From the NCBI RefSeq assembly GCF_014697195.1, contig NZ_JACJRJ010000015.1, forward strand, positions 57,700 through 121,699: DNA of 64,000 nt, written 5' to 3'. Shown here one piece after another: positions 54,926 through 63,915 of the stretch. This DNA comes from Cylindrospermum sp. FACHB-282. Lineage in GTDB: Bacteria > Cyanobacteriota > Cyanobacteriia > Cyanobacteriales > Nostocaceae. The translations under genes were made by a program, and so were the position numbers. The stretch's first letter is position 1, and every line of letters starts with the position of its first letter. Below the pieces are notes generated by a model that was not told where the DNA came from, did no database searches, and was given only the letters and a program-made list of their open reading frames with translations.

Positions 54926-55648
54926 TTAAGGTTTTAGTTCCAAACCTGCTGCTGAATCTAGCAACCACCAAAGTTCCCCTTGGGGTTTAATTAGCCGGGA
55001 TGGATAAGCGAAGTCATCCGCTACGGGTGCGAAGATTTGCGCTAAGGCTGGTCGTTTGTTAGCACCAGCAACAAGGAAAATTACACTCCGAGCTGCGTTG
55101 ATCAATGGGTATGTGAAGGTTATGCGGGGGTTGCCGTCTTTGTTACCCACAGTAATTAAGCGATCGCTTACTTTGAGCGCTTCGGTGTGAGGAAACAAAG
55201 ATGCGGTGTGTGCATCATCACCCATTCCCAGCAATACCACATCTATTGCGGGAAACTTTCCAGGTGCAGAATTAAAAAATTCTTGGAGATGCTGTTCATA
55301 TTTAACAGCCGACTGCTCTGGATTTGCTTCTAAAGTAGGTATGGCGTGAATGTTAGCCGCTGGAATAGCTACACGATCTAACCATGCACGACGCGTCATG
55401 AGTTCATTGCTATCGGGATGATCTGGTGGTACGTAGCGTTCATCCCCCCAGAATACGTGAATTTTATCCCAAGGCAAATCAAGATTGGCAATCGCTTCAT
55501 ACAACGGCTTGGGTGTGCTGCCGCCAGATAAAGCAATAGTAAATTGTCCCCGCTGCTCTATGGCAGTTTTTAACCTCGACAAGATCAACTCTAGCGATCG
55601 CGCTACCAACGCTGGCTGATCTGGTAAAACTTCAACCGTTTTGTTCAT
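54926..55648 (-). CDS. pgl: 6-phosphogluconolactonase
   Basis: 240 residues. Hydrolyses 6-phosphogluconolactone to 6-phosphogluconate in the oxidative pentose phosphate pathway. Family motifs are ALSGGSTPKPLYEA, VFWGDERYVPPDHPDSN and VLLGMGDDAHTASLFP. Length is normal for the short bacterial Pgl type. Start at MNKTVEVLPDQPALV. It is monocistronic; the zwf and gnd genes are not in the window. Confidence 0.95.
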   Translation of the reverse strand: MNKTVEVLPDQPALVARSLELILSRLKTAIEQRGQFTIALSGGSTPKPLYEAIANLDLPWDKIHVFWGDERYVPPDHPDSNELMTRRAWLDRVAIPAANIHAIPTLEANPEQSAVKYEQHLQEFFNSAPGKFPAIDVVLLGMGDDAHTASLFPHTEALKVSDRLITVGNKDGNPRITFTYPLINAARSVIFLVAGANKRPALAQIFAPVADDFAYPSRLIKPQGELWWLLDSAAGLELKP

Positions 55649-55870
55649 GGCTTTATATTGCCTGCTTCCAGCAATACAATACCGAACTTCTGACCTGCTC
55701 CCTTTTTAACTTTTGAAACTTTTAACATCATCAATTAGGTGGGAAAAAATTAACCTAGAGGTTCTTTATCATTATTAGTGATCAGTTGTCAGTAGTCAGT
55801 TGTACTAACCGCTAATGAAGAAGGCTTTCTTGCTTTCTTGTAGGGGGCAGATATAATTTGATACATTGGT

Positions 55871-56668
55871 TTAAAGTGCGGGATGCTCGAACATTAGCAA
55901 AGAAAGCACAAAATCCATGATAAAAATTGACACCCAAGTAGTGACGACTGCTGTTGTTGCTGATTGTCCTACTTCTTTGGCTCCTCCCTGAGTAGTTAGC
56001 CCCCAACTACAACCATTGACAGCCACTATAGTCCCAAAAATCAACCCTTTGAGGACAATAATCCACAAATCTGATGGTGCTAAAAAATCTCTAACTGAGT
56101 CTAAAAAGGTCTCTGGCTCAACTTGGTAAAACTGTGACGCGGCAAAAACTCCGCCAGTGATGCCCATAACTAAAGCAAAAATCATCATCAAGGGCATCAT
56201 CAAACAGCAAGCAATGACTCTCGGCAACACGAGATAATCAATCGGATCGGTTTTGAGCATATAAAGTGCATCAATTTGCTCTGTGACTCGCATTGCACCT
56301 ATTTCGGCGGCAAAAGCAGAACCTACTTGTCCGGCAATAATACTAGCAGTCAAAATTGGCGCTAGTTCTCTGCAAAAAGCTAAAGCAAAGGCACCTCCTA
56401 CAGAATTGACAGCACCAAATTGCACCAATTCTCTGGCTGTCTGAATGGTAAAAATCATCCCTGCAAAACCACTCACCAGCAACACGGGAGCCATAGAACC
56501 AGGCCCGGCAGTTACTGCATGTTCCAGAATTTTACGGTAATAAGTCTTTCCTTGCAGAAAATGCAGGCAGATTTGCCCGAAAAGCAGTACTGCGGCAAAA
56601 CAGCGTACAATCCACGTTTGCTCTAATTTTCTTTTTGGTGGCAATTTTACCGCCATTAATACTGACAA
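55871..56668 (-). CDS. MlaE-family lipid ABC transporter permease
   Basis: 265 residues with five to six membrane helices. Conserved MlaE motifs include RELAPILTASIIAGQVGSAF, AAEIGAMRVTEQIDAL and LPRVIACCLMMPLM. The C-terminal SVRDFLAPSDLWIIVLKG region fits the core. Usually works with an MlaF ATPase and MlaD to move lipids between membranes; those genes are not adjacent. A start at MAVKLPPKRK (residue 5) is possible. Confidence 0.9.
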   Translation of the reverse strand: MSVLMAVKLPPKRKLEQTWIVRCFAAVLLFGQICLHFLQGKTYYRKILEHAVTAGPGSMAPVLLVSGFAGMIFTIQTARELVQFGAVNSVGGAFALAFCRELAPILTASIIAGQVGSAFAAEIGAMRVTEQIDALYMLKTDPIDYLVLPRVIACCLMMPLMMIFALVMGITGGVFAASQFYQVEPETFLDSVRDFLAPSDLWIIVLKGLIFGTIVAVNGCSWGLTTQGGAKEVGQSATTAVVTTWVSIFIMDFVLSLLMFEHPAL

Positions 56669-56820
56669 CCCAAAATCCTCACTCTCTTGGCCCTGTCTTG
56701 ACTTATATCTTGCAACGGAGGATTAAAATCGCGCCACTTGCAACTTCTTATCTCCTGAGTCACTCTGGGAACAGAGGAGCTAAGGCATAGGTTAATCCAA
56801 AATCCTGGCATTGAGTGACC

Positions 56821-57564
56821 TTAATTCCCCACAAATAGCTCTTCCCAATTGGGGACAGCTTCCCTTTGAGCGATTAATAATTGCTGAATGCCTTTTTCTG
56901 AGAAATCCAGCAGCTGATTTAATTGGGTACGGCTAAAGCTGCCTTCCTCCGCTGTTCCCTGAACTTCGATGATTTCTAGGTGTTGATTCATCACCACGTT
57001 GAAATCAACTGATGCAGTTACATCTTCAATATAGTTGAGATCCAAAAAAGGCTCTCCCTGCAATAAACCAACAGAAACTGCGGCTATTTGTCGGCGCAGA
57101 GGCGATCGCTTTAATACCGACTGCTGCAATAATTGAGATATTGCATGAGACAAGGCCACAAATCCGCCTGTAATCGCTGTTGTCCTCGTGCCAGCATCGG
57201 CTTGCAATACGTCAGCATCCACAGTCAGCGTCCGTTCTCCCAACGCCTCAAAATCCAATGCTGCCCGGAGGCTGCGGCCAATTAAACGTTGAATTTCTTG
57301 CGTCCGTCCTGATAATTTCAACAATTCCCTTTCTTGCCTTTGTTGTGTGGCAGAAGGCAACATTCGATATTCAGCAGTTAACCAACCTTTGCCAGTTCCA
57401 GCTAAAAATTTGGGTACTCCCTCAGCTATGCTGGCGGTACAAAGTACCTGAGTATCACCGCATTTGGCGAGAACAGAACCGGCTGCATAGCGGGTGAAAC
57501 CGGAGTGAAAGCTAATGGGACGCAGTTCGTAAGATTGCCTACCGTCTGGGCGCTGCCAAACCAT
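56821..57564 (-). CDS. rph: Ribonuclease PH
   Basis: 247 residues from the ATG at 57,564 ([13 protein letters not shown]); an upstream ATG 63 bases earlier gives an N-terminus not seen in RNase PH. It trims tRNA 3' ends by phosphorolysis. Motifs: [43 protein letters not shown], and the C-terminal [23 protein letters not shown] start with the conserved Arg region. Usual length. Confidence 0.95.
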   Translation of the reverse strand: MVWQRPDGRQSYELRPISFHSGFTRYAAGSVLAKCGDTQVLCTASIAEGVPKFLAGTGKGWLTAEYRMLPSATQQRQERELLKLSGRTQEIQRLIGRSLRAALDFEALGERTLTVDADVLQADAGTRTTAITGGFVALSHAISQLLQQSVLKRSPLRRQIAAVSVGLLQGEPFLDLNYIEDVTASVDFNVVMNQHLEIIEVQGTAEEGSFSRTQLNQLLDFSEKGIQQLLIAQREAVPNWEELFVGN

Positions 57565-57733
57565 TGGAGTTGCCTCAAAATTTTTATCTAAAATACGTAA
57601 GCATTTATGTCTTTCAATGCCAGTCACAGAGGCACTTTCAGTATTTGCTTAATTATGTGCCAAGAAACTCATCTGCCATGATATCCGAAAACAAGCATTT
57701 TCCTTGACACTTATCAGCAGAATAACAAACTGG

Positions 57734-58342
57734 CTAAGGGATGGAGAGCAGTGTCAGAATGTTTTGCTGTACCAGTTCTGGGGACTGATCACCGTTAATG
57801 GTCAATAGGCGGCGACGACGGTCGTAATATTCTAAAATGGGAACAGTGCGATCGTAGAATAGTTCTACACGACGCTGGACGATTTCCGGTTGGTCATCAG
57901 GAAGCGATTGCGCGGAGCGCAGTGCCGGAGGCAATCGCCCCAAGGAACGGCTCACCATTACCGCTGCTGGTACTTGGAGATAAATTGCCCAATCTAGCTT
58001 CTGCCCTAAATCATCCAACAAAAAATCCAACTCCTCCGCTTGGAATGCAGTCCGGGGATAGCCCTCTAATACCCAGCTAGAGTTAACATCGAACTTTGTG
58101 AGGTGAACTCTGATCAATTCAATCATCATTTCGTCTGGGACTAATTCCCCTGTTTCCACATAAGGCTGGGTGTAGCGACCTAAATCACTCAATTCGCTGT
58201 AGCCGTCGAGGGCATTTTCCTTAGACATCGCCTCCCGTAAAGTCTCACCTGTGGAAATCAGAGAAATATCAAAGTATCTACAAAGCCTTTGTGCTTGAGT
58301 GCTTTTCCCCGCTCCTGAACCTCCTAGAATCACCAATTTCAC
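57734..58342 (-). CDS. adk: Adenylate kinase-family protein
   Basis: 202 residues. P-loop GGSGAGKST (residues 7-15), AMP-binding STGETLREAM, and EGYPRTAFQAEELD. A short LID with VSRSLGRLPPALRS and a catalytic Arg region follow. It balances ATP + AMP with 2 ADP. The LID is variable and not zinc-type. Many cyanobacteria carry more than one Adk; which this is cannot be said. It sits between rph and a 428-base repeat-rich gap. Confidence 0.88.
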   Translation of the reverse strand: MKLVILGGSGAGKSTQAQRLCRYFDISLISTGETLREAMSKENALDGYSELSDLGRYTQPYVETGELVPDEMMIELIRVHLTKFDVNSSWVLEGYPRTAFQAEELDFLLDDLGQKLDWAIYLQVPAAVMVSRSLGRLPPALRSAQSLPDDQPEIVQRRVELFYDRTVPILEYYDRRRRLLTINGDQSPELVQQNILTLLSIP

Positions 58343-58770
58343 AACGATTCACCCCTCATTGTCTCAAATTCACTATTTTATAACTCGGTTTAGTCCAAAT
58401 AAATAGGAAATCTCACAAATAATGATTTCCATCTGCTACTCCAGCTTTTTTAAGCTATGAAAAATGCCAATTGTCTATTCTTATTTTGGCAATGGGCAAC
58501 AGCACCCCCATAGCGATGGTACGTATGTTGCCTATAAAAAACGAAAATTTCCAGCCAAACAACTCTTGACTTCAGAACAAACCTAGTGTTTGACTAAGAA
58601 GGCAAATCAAGAAATCAACTAAACCTGTGTAAAGCAGATAGATTATAGAGGTGGAGAGAGCGATGGCACGGACTGCCCGCCATAGGCGATGGCACAGAGT
58701 GCCCGCCAGAGGCGATCGCAACTTCCAGCAAAAGTTTTTTATTCTATAGTGACTTTTTAAACTACGCCCT
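58343..58770. other. 428-base gap with a short direct repeat
   Basis: GCGATGGCACGGACTGCCCGCC and GCGATGGCACAGAGTGCCCGCC are direct repeats (about 58,661-58,709), followed by an AGGCGATCGC HIP1 site. No ORF or RNA gene is supported. It separates adk from the BtuR-like gene, so it may contain both promoters. Confidence 0.4.
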
Positions 58771-59307
58771 ATGGTTGCCCAGCTAGAAACCCCAAGTGTA
58801 AATTCGACTCTCAGCTTACCATATCCAGTCGAAGGACTAGTGCAAGTTTTCACTAGCACCCATCGTAACTTTTTCACCAGCGTCATGGCTCAATCACTGA
58901 GGATCGCCGGACAAGGTACACCCGTGTTAGTCGTGCAATTCCTCAAAGGTGGCATTCATCAAGGACAAGACCGGCCCATGCAACTGGGACAAAATTTAGA
59001 TTGGATTCGTTGTGATTTGCCCCGTTGTATTGATACACCACAGCTAGATGATTCCGAAAACCAAGCTCTACAACAACTGTGGCAGCATACACAAAAACTA
59101 GTGTGTGAAGGTAAGTATTCTCTCGTGGTCTTAGATGAGTTAAGTTTAGCCATTAACTTTGGTTTAATTCCCGAATCTGAAGTTTTAGCCTTTCTAGCCA
59201 AACGTCCTCCCAATGTCGATATCATTCTCACCGGGCCAGAGATGCCAAAGTCTCTACTAGATGTAGCAGATCAAATCACCGAAATCCGTCGCAGTCATCG
59301 ACCCTAA
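58771..59307 (+). CDS. BtuR/CobA-like P-loop protein with degenerate Walker A
   Basis: 178 residues. The fold matches cob(I)alamin adenosyltransferases of the BtuR/CobA type: GLVQVFTSTHRNFFTS aligns with the Walker A segment YTGDGKGKTTA of the family, but both the Gly-rich loop and the catalytic Lys are lost. Later motifs are preserved: LVVQFLKGG, VVLDELSLAINFGLI, and DIILTGPEMPKSLL. ATP binding and adenosyltransferase activity are therefore doubtful; a regulatory or structural role is possible. It is monocistronic. Confidence 0.7.
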   Translation: MVAQLETPSVNSTLSLPYPVEGLVQVFTSTHRNFFTSVMAQSLRIAGQGTPVLVVQFLKGGIHQGQDRPMQLGQNLDWIRCDLPRCIDTPQLDDSENQALQQLWQHTQKLVCEGKYSLVVLDELSLAINFGLIPESEVLAFLAKRPPNVDIILTGPEMPKSLLDVADQITEIRRSHRP

Positions 59308-59321
59308 AATGCAAAACCTCA

Positions 59322-59412
59322 TGTAGGGTGAGTTCCCAACGCACCGTCTCCCCGACATAACACCGCAAGTCTAAGATAGTGCGTTAGACGAAACGTCACA
59401 ACACACCCTACA
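59322..59412. repeat. 91-bp dispersed repeat with TGTAGGGTG/CACCCTACA ends
   Basis: Inverted arms TGTAGGGTG at 59,322-59,330 and CACCCTACA at 59,404-59,412. The interior holds two GTGCGTT-related blocks like those in the 145-bp repeat. It is a noncoding palindromic-type element between the BtuR-like and dcd genes. Confidence 0.6.
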
Positions 59413-59573
59413 AAATAGAATTTGGGATAATTAGATTATTTGTGTGTACACGGTAGCTTTTTAACGAGGCTTGGGGTATCTTCACGAGATCAAAAAGCCA
59501 GCCGAACCATATTGGTCAATAATGCACCACTTCACGATATCCTAGTAATTCAAATTGAATTACCCGTGAAATT

Positions 59574-60155
59574 GTGATTAAAAACGATATCTGGATTAAT
59601 GAAATGGCTCAAAAGGGTATGATTTCGCCTTTTGAGCCAAGTTTAATACGTCATCTTGCAGAATTACCTATAATTTCATTTGGTCTTAGCAGCTTTGGCT
59701 ATGACATCAGACTATCACCCAACGATTTCCGTATTTTTAAGCATATTCCAGGCACAGTAGTTGATCCGAAGAATTTTAATCCTGAAAACTTGGAGCAAAC
59801 AAAACTCCATACAGATGAAAATGGTAGTTACTTCATCCTTCCAGCACATTCCTATGGACTTGGGGTTGCTCTTGAAAGGCTAGAAATACCAAATAATATT
59901 ACAGTAATTTGCATAGGTAAAAGCTCTTACGCAAGGTGTGGTATAATTGCAAACGTAACTCCTGCGGAGGCAGCTTGGCGCGGTTACTTAACCTTAGAGT
60001 TATCCAATGCTTCTAGTGCTGACTGCCGCATTTACGCCAACGAAGGCATAGTACAGTTAATGTTTTTAGAAGGAGCGCCCTGTGCTGTGAATTACGAAGC
60101 ACGAAAGGGTAAATACCAAGATCAGTTAGGAGTTGTAACTCTGGCTAGGGTTTAA
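59574..60155 (+). CDS. dcd: dCTP deaminase
   Basis: 193 residues, the same length as E. coli Dcd, starting at a GTG. It converts dCTP to dUTP on the way to dTMP. The active-site residues are present: Ser117 and Arg121 in GKSSYARCG, and Glu142 in TLELSNASS, plus the GYDIR motif near residue 42. It is 60 bases upstream of a second Dcd-like gene on the same strand. A function in nucleotide supply or in phage-triggered nucleotide depletion cannot be separated by sequence. Confidence 0.88.
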   Translation: MIKNDIWINEMAQKGMISPFEPSLIRHLAELPIISFGLSSFGYDIRLSPNDFRIFKHIPGTVVDPKNFNPENLEQTKLHTDENGSYFILPAHSYGLGVALERLEIPNNITVICIGKSSYARCGIIANVTPAEAAWRGYLTLELSNASSADCRIYANEGIVQLMFLEGAPCAVNYEARKGKYQDQLGVVTLARV

Positions 60156-60215
60156 CCTTCAAAAGCAGAAAATTGACTTATAAAATTTTGAGCTACGTGC
60201 TAGGAGGTTTGGAGA

Positions 60216-60920
60216 ATGTCAATACTCACAGATACGGATTTGAAAAATATTTTATGTTACGATGCAGGCCAGTGGAATGAAATAAAACCACTGTTGATTC
60301 TGGACGGTTCAGATGATTGCATAACACCTATGGGCTATGATTTAAGAGTAGGTGGATTTTATAAAACATTTATAGCCAAGCCTAACCTCGATACTTTACA
60401 TGAGGGACAGTCAATTGAAATTAAGCCTGGAGATATAGCTTTAATTGGTACTTATGAAAAGCTGAAAATGCCTCAAGATTGCACAATTTCAGCCTTGATA
60501 TTGTCAAAAGTATCAATAGTTTCACGTGGACTATCTAATATATCCACAAAAGTTGATCCAGGCTGGGCAGAAGGAGAATTATTAATACCAGTGCAAAACT
60601 TTTCCAGAGATGTAATTAAACTCAAATATAAAGAAAAGTTTTGTACTATAGTCTTCTTCAAAAATGAATCACCAGCCTCTCCATACTCCTCAAGTTCCAG
60701 CAGATCAAAGTTCTTTAGATTACTGTCTCAGACTAGTAGAGAATCTTTGATCAAAGACTTGCAACTAGGATTAGCATCTATTTTTATTATAGGCATACCG
60801 GGTATTGTAGGTTATTTGTATTTTGGTAATACTACCGGAAGTAGCGTTACCGTAGCAGTAGCTATAGCTATAGAGAGGGCTACATCAGGAATAGTTGCAA
60901 GAATTATAGGGAGAAGATGA
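60216..60920 (+). CDS. Catalytically altered Dcd/dUTPase-like protein with a membrane tail
   Basis: 234 residues. The N-terminal ~150 residues follow the Dcd/dUTPase trimer fold: MGYDLRVGG, LSKVSIVSRGL, KVDPGWAEGELLIPVQN. Aligning to E. coli Dcd, the catalytic Ser, Arg and Glu become Val99, Ser103 and Pro125, so the deaminase triad is missing. A Ser-rich linker (155-164) and a C-terminal hydrophobic segment (186-207) with a second weak hydrophobic stretch follow. A membrane-tethered non-deaminase is inferred; dUTPase-like activity is not excluded. Unusual and unlike its neighbour. Confidence 0.75.
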   Translation: MSILTDTDLKNILCYDAGQWNEIKPLLILDGSDDCITPMGYDLRVGGFYKTFIAKPNLDTLHEGQSIEIKPGDIALIGTYEKLKMPQDCTISALILSKVSIVSRGLSNISTKVDPGWAEGELLIPVQNFSRDVIKLKYKEKFCTIVFFKNESPASPYSSSSSRSKFFRLLSQTSRESLIKDLQLGLASIFIIGIPGIVGYLYFGNTTGSSVTVAVAIAIERATSGIVARIIGRR

Positions 60921-60939
60921 TTAACAATAATCTAATTAA

Positions 60940-62481
60940 TTAACTATATTGTACTATTGGGTGCTTGCTATATATTTTTAAAGGTTTATCTTGATCATAA
61001 ATAAACTCTTGTTTACTCGATAAAGCAATCTCAGCTTTTTGCAACTCCCCACCCAAATATATCGCGTGTTCGACTTGCAACCCAGGACAATCTGCTACTA
61101 TTTGCCGAGAAAGTTGACTTGCAGATTTACCAGAATAACAATTAACTACTTCTCCAGAACCAGGAGTTGTATGTTCTACAAAAATGCTGCCATCCTGCAC
61201 AGTAATCACAAAACTACCCGCAGGATCAGCGTAATCTCGTTGTTGACAAATTTTTGTATATTGGGATGTAATTACATTTTCAGTATTCTCAAAACAGTCA
61301 TCATAAATATGGGCACTTTGACTAATGGTAATTAATGGCCCCATCTTCAAAATATGGTTTGACTTTTGAGTAATAGCATCACAAATATATTTTTGCAACT
61401 CCCGCAATCCCATAGCATTTGCAGGCCATGCAGAAAACATATCATTACTGCGGAAAGTCGCCGTTAAAGATAACTGATGATCAACAATTCTTACCCAAAT
61501 ATGGTTAAGGCATGGGGGACTGTCATTAGCGTCGTGGCTAGCATCCCATAAAGACATTACAGCCCTAGCTGAATCTATATCAGCCACTAATTTATTAATT
61601 ACTTCCTGAATTTGGTCACGTCCAAACCAAGAACGTAAACGCTGACCATAAGTATATTTAACTCCTTCTTGTTGAGGAGCATCATCTAAAATTTGCGAAA
61701 TATATTCTTGAATAAAACTGCGGTCAATTGGTAAATAATTCGGTTCAGGAAAGTAGAAATCAGCAGGCTCATCTGTAACGACTGCTATCAAATCTATTAA
61801 CTCTTGCCATTGTCCATCATAGCCAGTTGGGCGAATTGTTCCCGTTGTCTTAATTCGATGAATGATTTTTACCCAAGTTTCCGCTATAGTCTTACCTTCG
61901 ATTCTGTGTCCGTAGCGTGGCCCTGGTAAAACTGTTGGTTCAACAGAAGACATGGGAAACTCTTGGGAACTTCCCCAAGGTTCAATTGGTTCTTTTTGGG
62001 TAGAAGATTTAACTTGATTAACTGCTTCTGTAATTGATTTCGCTTCTAGCCAGTTTACAGAATGCCGCAGTTTTTCTAAAGCATTAATATCAATATCAAT
62101 ATCAATATAACCGGGAATAGCAGAGCGAACTACCCAAGATTTGCGCCCTGTGTCGCTGATGCTTTCTTCAACACCATTACGAAAAAAGTCTAGTAAACAT
62201 TGACATGCACCAGCGTTTTTGTCTTCCTTTGTGGCGTTGAGAACCACTAAAAAGCGTACATGGGGGTTATGTAGCAAATTGCGAATTAGTAAGTTTATCC
62301 CCCTGGTGGGTGAGTATAACTGCCCAATTACAGCATACTCTGGCGGTTGCAGGTGTTTTGCGATCGCAGCTTTCACCGTCCACCCTGTAATCACCGCTGT
62401 TTGCCCAGTTCCATAAATCAACTGGTTGGGCTTGTGCTGTGCTGTGTAACGAAATTCAGTTGCTTGACCCGTTTCTATCAT
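60940..62481 (-). CDS. MtrA-like/thymidylate-synthase-fold fusion (DUF4346-type)
   Basis: 513 residues. The N-terminal ~150 residues resemble DUF4346/MtrA (AVIGQLYSPTRGINLLIRNL, VLNATKEDKNAGACQCLLDFF). From about residue 270 the thymidylate-synthase fold appears: YGQRLRSW, Cys324 in SPPCLNHIW, RSNDMF with Arg344/Ser345/Asp347, and Asn355 in WPANAMGL. The nucleophile Cys is kept but the adjacent His is Leu. A 110-residue tail follows. It may make dTMP or a modified base; the biological role is unknown. It ends 20 bases from the paired Dcd-like gene, convergent with it. Confidence 0.72.
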   Translation of the reverse strand: MIETGQATEFRYTAQHKPNQLIYGTGQTAVITGWTVKAAIAKHLQPPEYAVIGQLYSPTRGINLLIRNLLHNPHVRFLVVLNATKEDKNAGACQCLLDFFRNGVEESISDTGRKSWVVRSAIPGYIDIDIDINALEKLRHSVNWLEAKSITEAVNQVKSSTQKEPIEPWGSSQEFPMSSVEPTVLPGPRYGHRIEGKTIAETWVKIIHRIKTTGTIRPTGYDGQWQELIDLIAVVTDEPADFYFPEPNYLPIDRSFIQEYISQILDDAPQQEGVKYTYGQRLRSWFGRDQIQEVINKLVADIDSARAVMSLWDASHDANDSPPCLNHIWVRIVDHQLSLTATFRSNDMFSAWPANAMGLRELQKYICDAITQKSNHILKMGPLITISQSAHIYDDCFENTENVITSQYTKICQQRDYADPAGSFVITVQDGSIFVEHTTPGSGEVVNCYSGKSASQLSRQIVADCPGLQVEHAIYLGGELQKAEIALSSKQEFIYDQDKPLKIYSKHPIVQYS

Positions 62482-62599
62482 CTTTGGCTAAAAATCAAAT
62501 TCAATTAGTCTAGCAGTTAATGACTATTAGCGCTGGTTTTACAAATATTAATATCTTTGTTGCAATCCTTAACGTAAGAGACAAAATGGAGAAAACCCC

Positions 62600-62813
62600 A
62601 TGAATATCAACGGTTCTATGGTTGACAATCAGGGTAAAATCAACAACTTTGCGGTTGAACCAAAGGTTTATGTAGACGAACAAGGCATCGCACTGGTTTC
62701 ACTCCTGATGCAGAATTGCTCAACGTCCTTTAGCCATCATTGGTTTTGTCTCTCTGATAATATTAGAAGTGGCTACAGGACAAGGTATTTTCGGTGTTTT
62801 GGCAAATCTGTAA
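62600..62813 (+). pseudogene. High-light-inducible protein gene with two frameshifts
   Basis: The first frame reads MNINGS..VYVDEQG; a 1-base shift leads to HRTGFTPDAELLN, and a further net loss of 4 bases leads to PLAIIGFVSLIILEVATGQGIFGVLANL, ending in TAA at 62,811. The recovered protein (~71 residues) carries the chlorophyll-binding motif of Hli/Scp proteins (xELLNGRxAMIGF). Such proteins protect photosystems under light stress. The gene appears dead. A 78-residue run-through ORF in the first frame is the artefact of the frameshift. Confidence 0.65.
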
Positions 62814-62960
62814 TCAACCAATTCAACTTTTTGTAGCGCCACGCTTCAAAGATATAGAGACAGGAATTAATTTTATCGTCTCTATATTTATGGGAAACTT
62901 TATGCTATCTTTACAACAAATAATAGCCAAAGCCGCAAAGCTTAGTTTATCGGGGGATCT

Positions 62961-63533
62961 ATGGCTTTAACTGCTTCTACCATGTTGCCGTTAGGCACTA
63001 AAGCGCCAGATTTTCATCTACCTGAAGTAGTATCTGGAAAGACGATCTCGCTTTCTACTTTTGCAGGCAAAAAAGCATTGCTGGTAATGTTTATTTGTCG
63101 GCATTGCCCTTTTGTCAAGCATATCCAAGCAGAATTAGCGCTGTTAGGTACAGATTACGGCACAAGTGATTTGGGGATGATTGCCATAAGTGCCAATGAT
63201 GCAAAAAACCACCCAGATGATGCACCAGAATCTTTGCAGGTAATGTCAACGGAACTTGGGTTTAAATTTCCCTTATGCTACGACGAAACTCAAGAAGTAG
63301 CAAAGGCTTATACAGCAGCTTGTACACCTGATTTTTTTCTATTTGATAGCGATCGCCAACTGGTTTATCGGGGACAATTAGATGATAGCCGTCCCAGTAA
63401 CGACAAACCTGTAACGGGTGCAGATTTACGCGCAGCCATTGAAGCGGTACTAGGGAGTAAACCTTTGATAAGTGAGCAAAAGCCGAGTATTGGTTGCAAT
63501 ATTAAATGGAAACCAGGGAACGAACCTCGTTAG
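62961..63533 (+). CDS. Thioredoxin-like (peroxiredoxin-fold) protein
   Basis: 190 residues. Starts PLGTKAPDFHLPEV, then the redox motif FICRHCPFVKH (CRHC, in place of the common CPPC), and LGMIAISANDAKNHPDDAP. The C-terminal half has ACTPDFFLFDSDRQLVYRGQLDD, typical of AhpC/TSA or ResA-like proteins with a cis-Pro. It likely reduces disulfides or peroxides in the cytoplasm. It has no signal peptide. Start ATG is preceded by GGGGGATC. Confidence 0.85.
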   Translation: MALTASTMLPLGTKAPDFHLPEVVSGKTISLSTFAGKKALLVMFICRHCPFVKHIQAELALLGTDYGTSDLGMIAISANDAKNHPDDAPESLQVMSTELGFKFPLCYDETQEVAKAYTAACTPDFFLFDSDRQLVYRGQLDDSRPSNDKPVTGADLRAAIEAVLGSKPLISEQKPSIGCNIKWKPGNEPR

Positions 63534-63735
63534 CATCTAATTTTTCTCAGCCTTCTGTTTCAGTTTTCCAGGAAATTTCTAGATCCCAGCAATTCAAATT
63601 AAGTCTTCTCGAATTTGCTAACAGATATCACACAGTCCAGACCGAATAAAATACCCCATCCTTAAAAAAGCTAAAATCTAGAATCCTTATCCGGTCTATG
63701 TCATAACAGTATTGTCAACCTGTAAAGATTAATTC

Positions 63736-63915
63736 ATGAAACTTAAAATCGCTGTTGTGGTTCATGGTCGATTCCATGCATTTGATTTGGCACGGGAATT
63801 AATTGAGCAGGGAAATGAGGTGACTTTATTTACCAATTATCCCAAGAAAATTGTTGAAAAATTTGGAATTAACAAAAAATATGGTTCTTCAGTACCTGTT
63901 ATGCTAAACTATTAA
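63736..63915 (+). pseudogene. N-terminal fragment of a glycosyltransferase
   Basis: 59 residues. Start MKLKIAVVVHGRFHAFDLARELIEQGNEVTLF matches the first Rossmann strands of GT-B (family 4-type) glycosyltransferases. The frame stops at 63,913-63,915 and the rest of the window shows no continuation in any frame. The gene seems truncated by mutation or by a breakpoint near 63,915; homologues have 350-400 residues. Confidence 0.6.

Noticed and set aside
62600..62836. 78-residue hypothetical protein in one frame
   Set aside because: The C-terminal half of this frame is not protein-like, while the shifted frames give a high-light-inducible protein; the ORF is an artefact of frameshifts.
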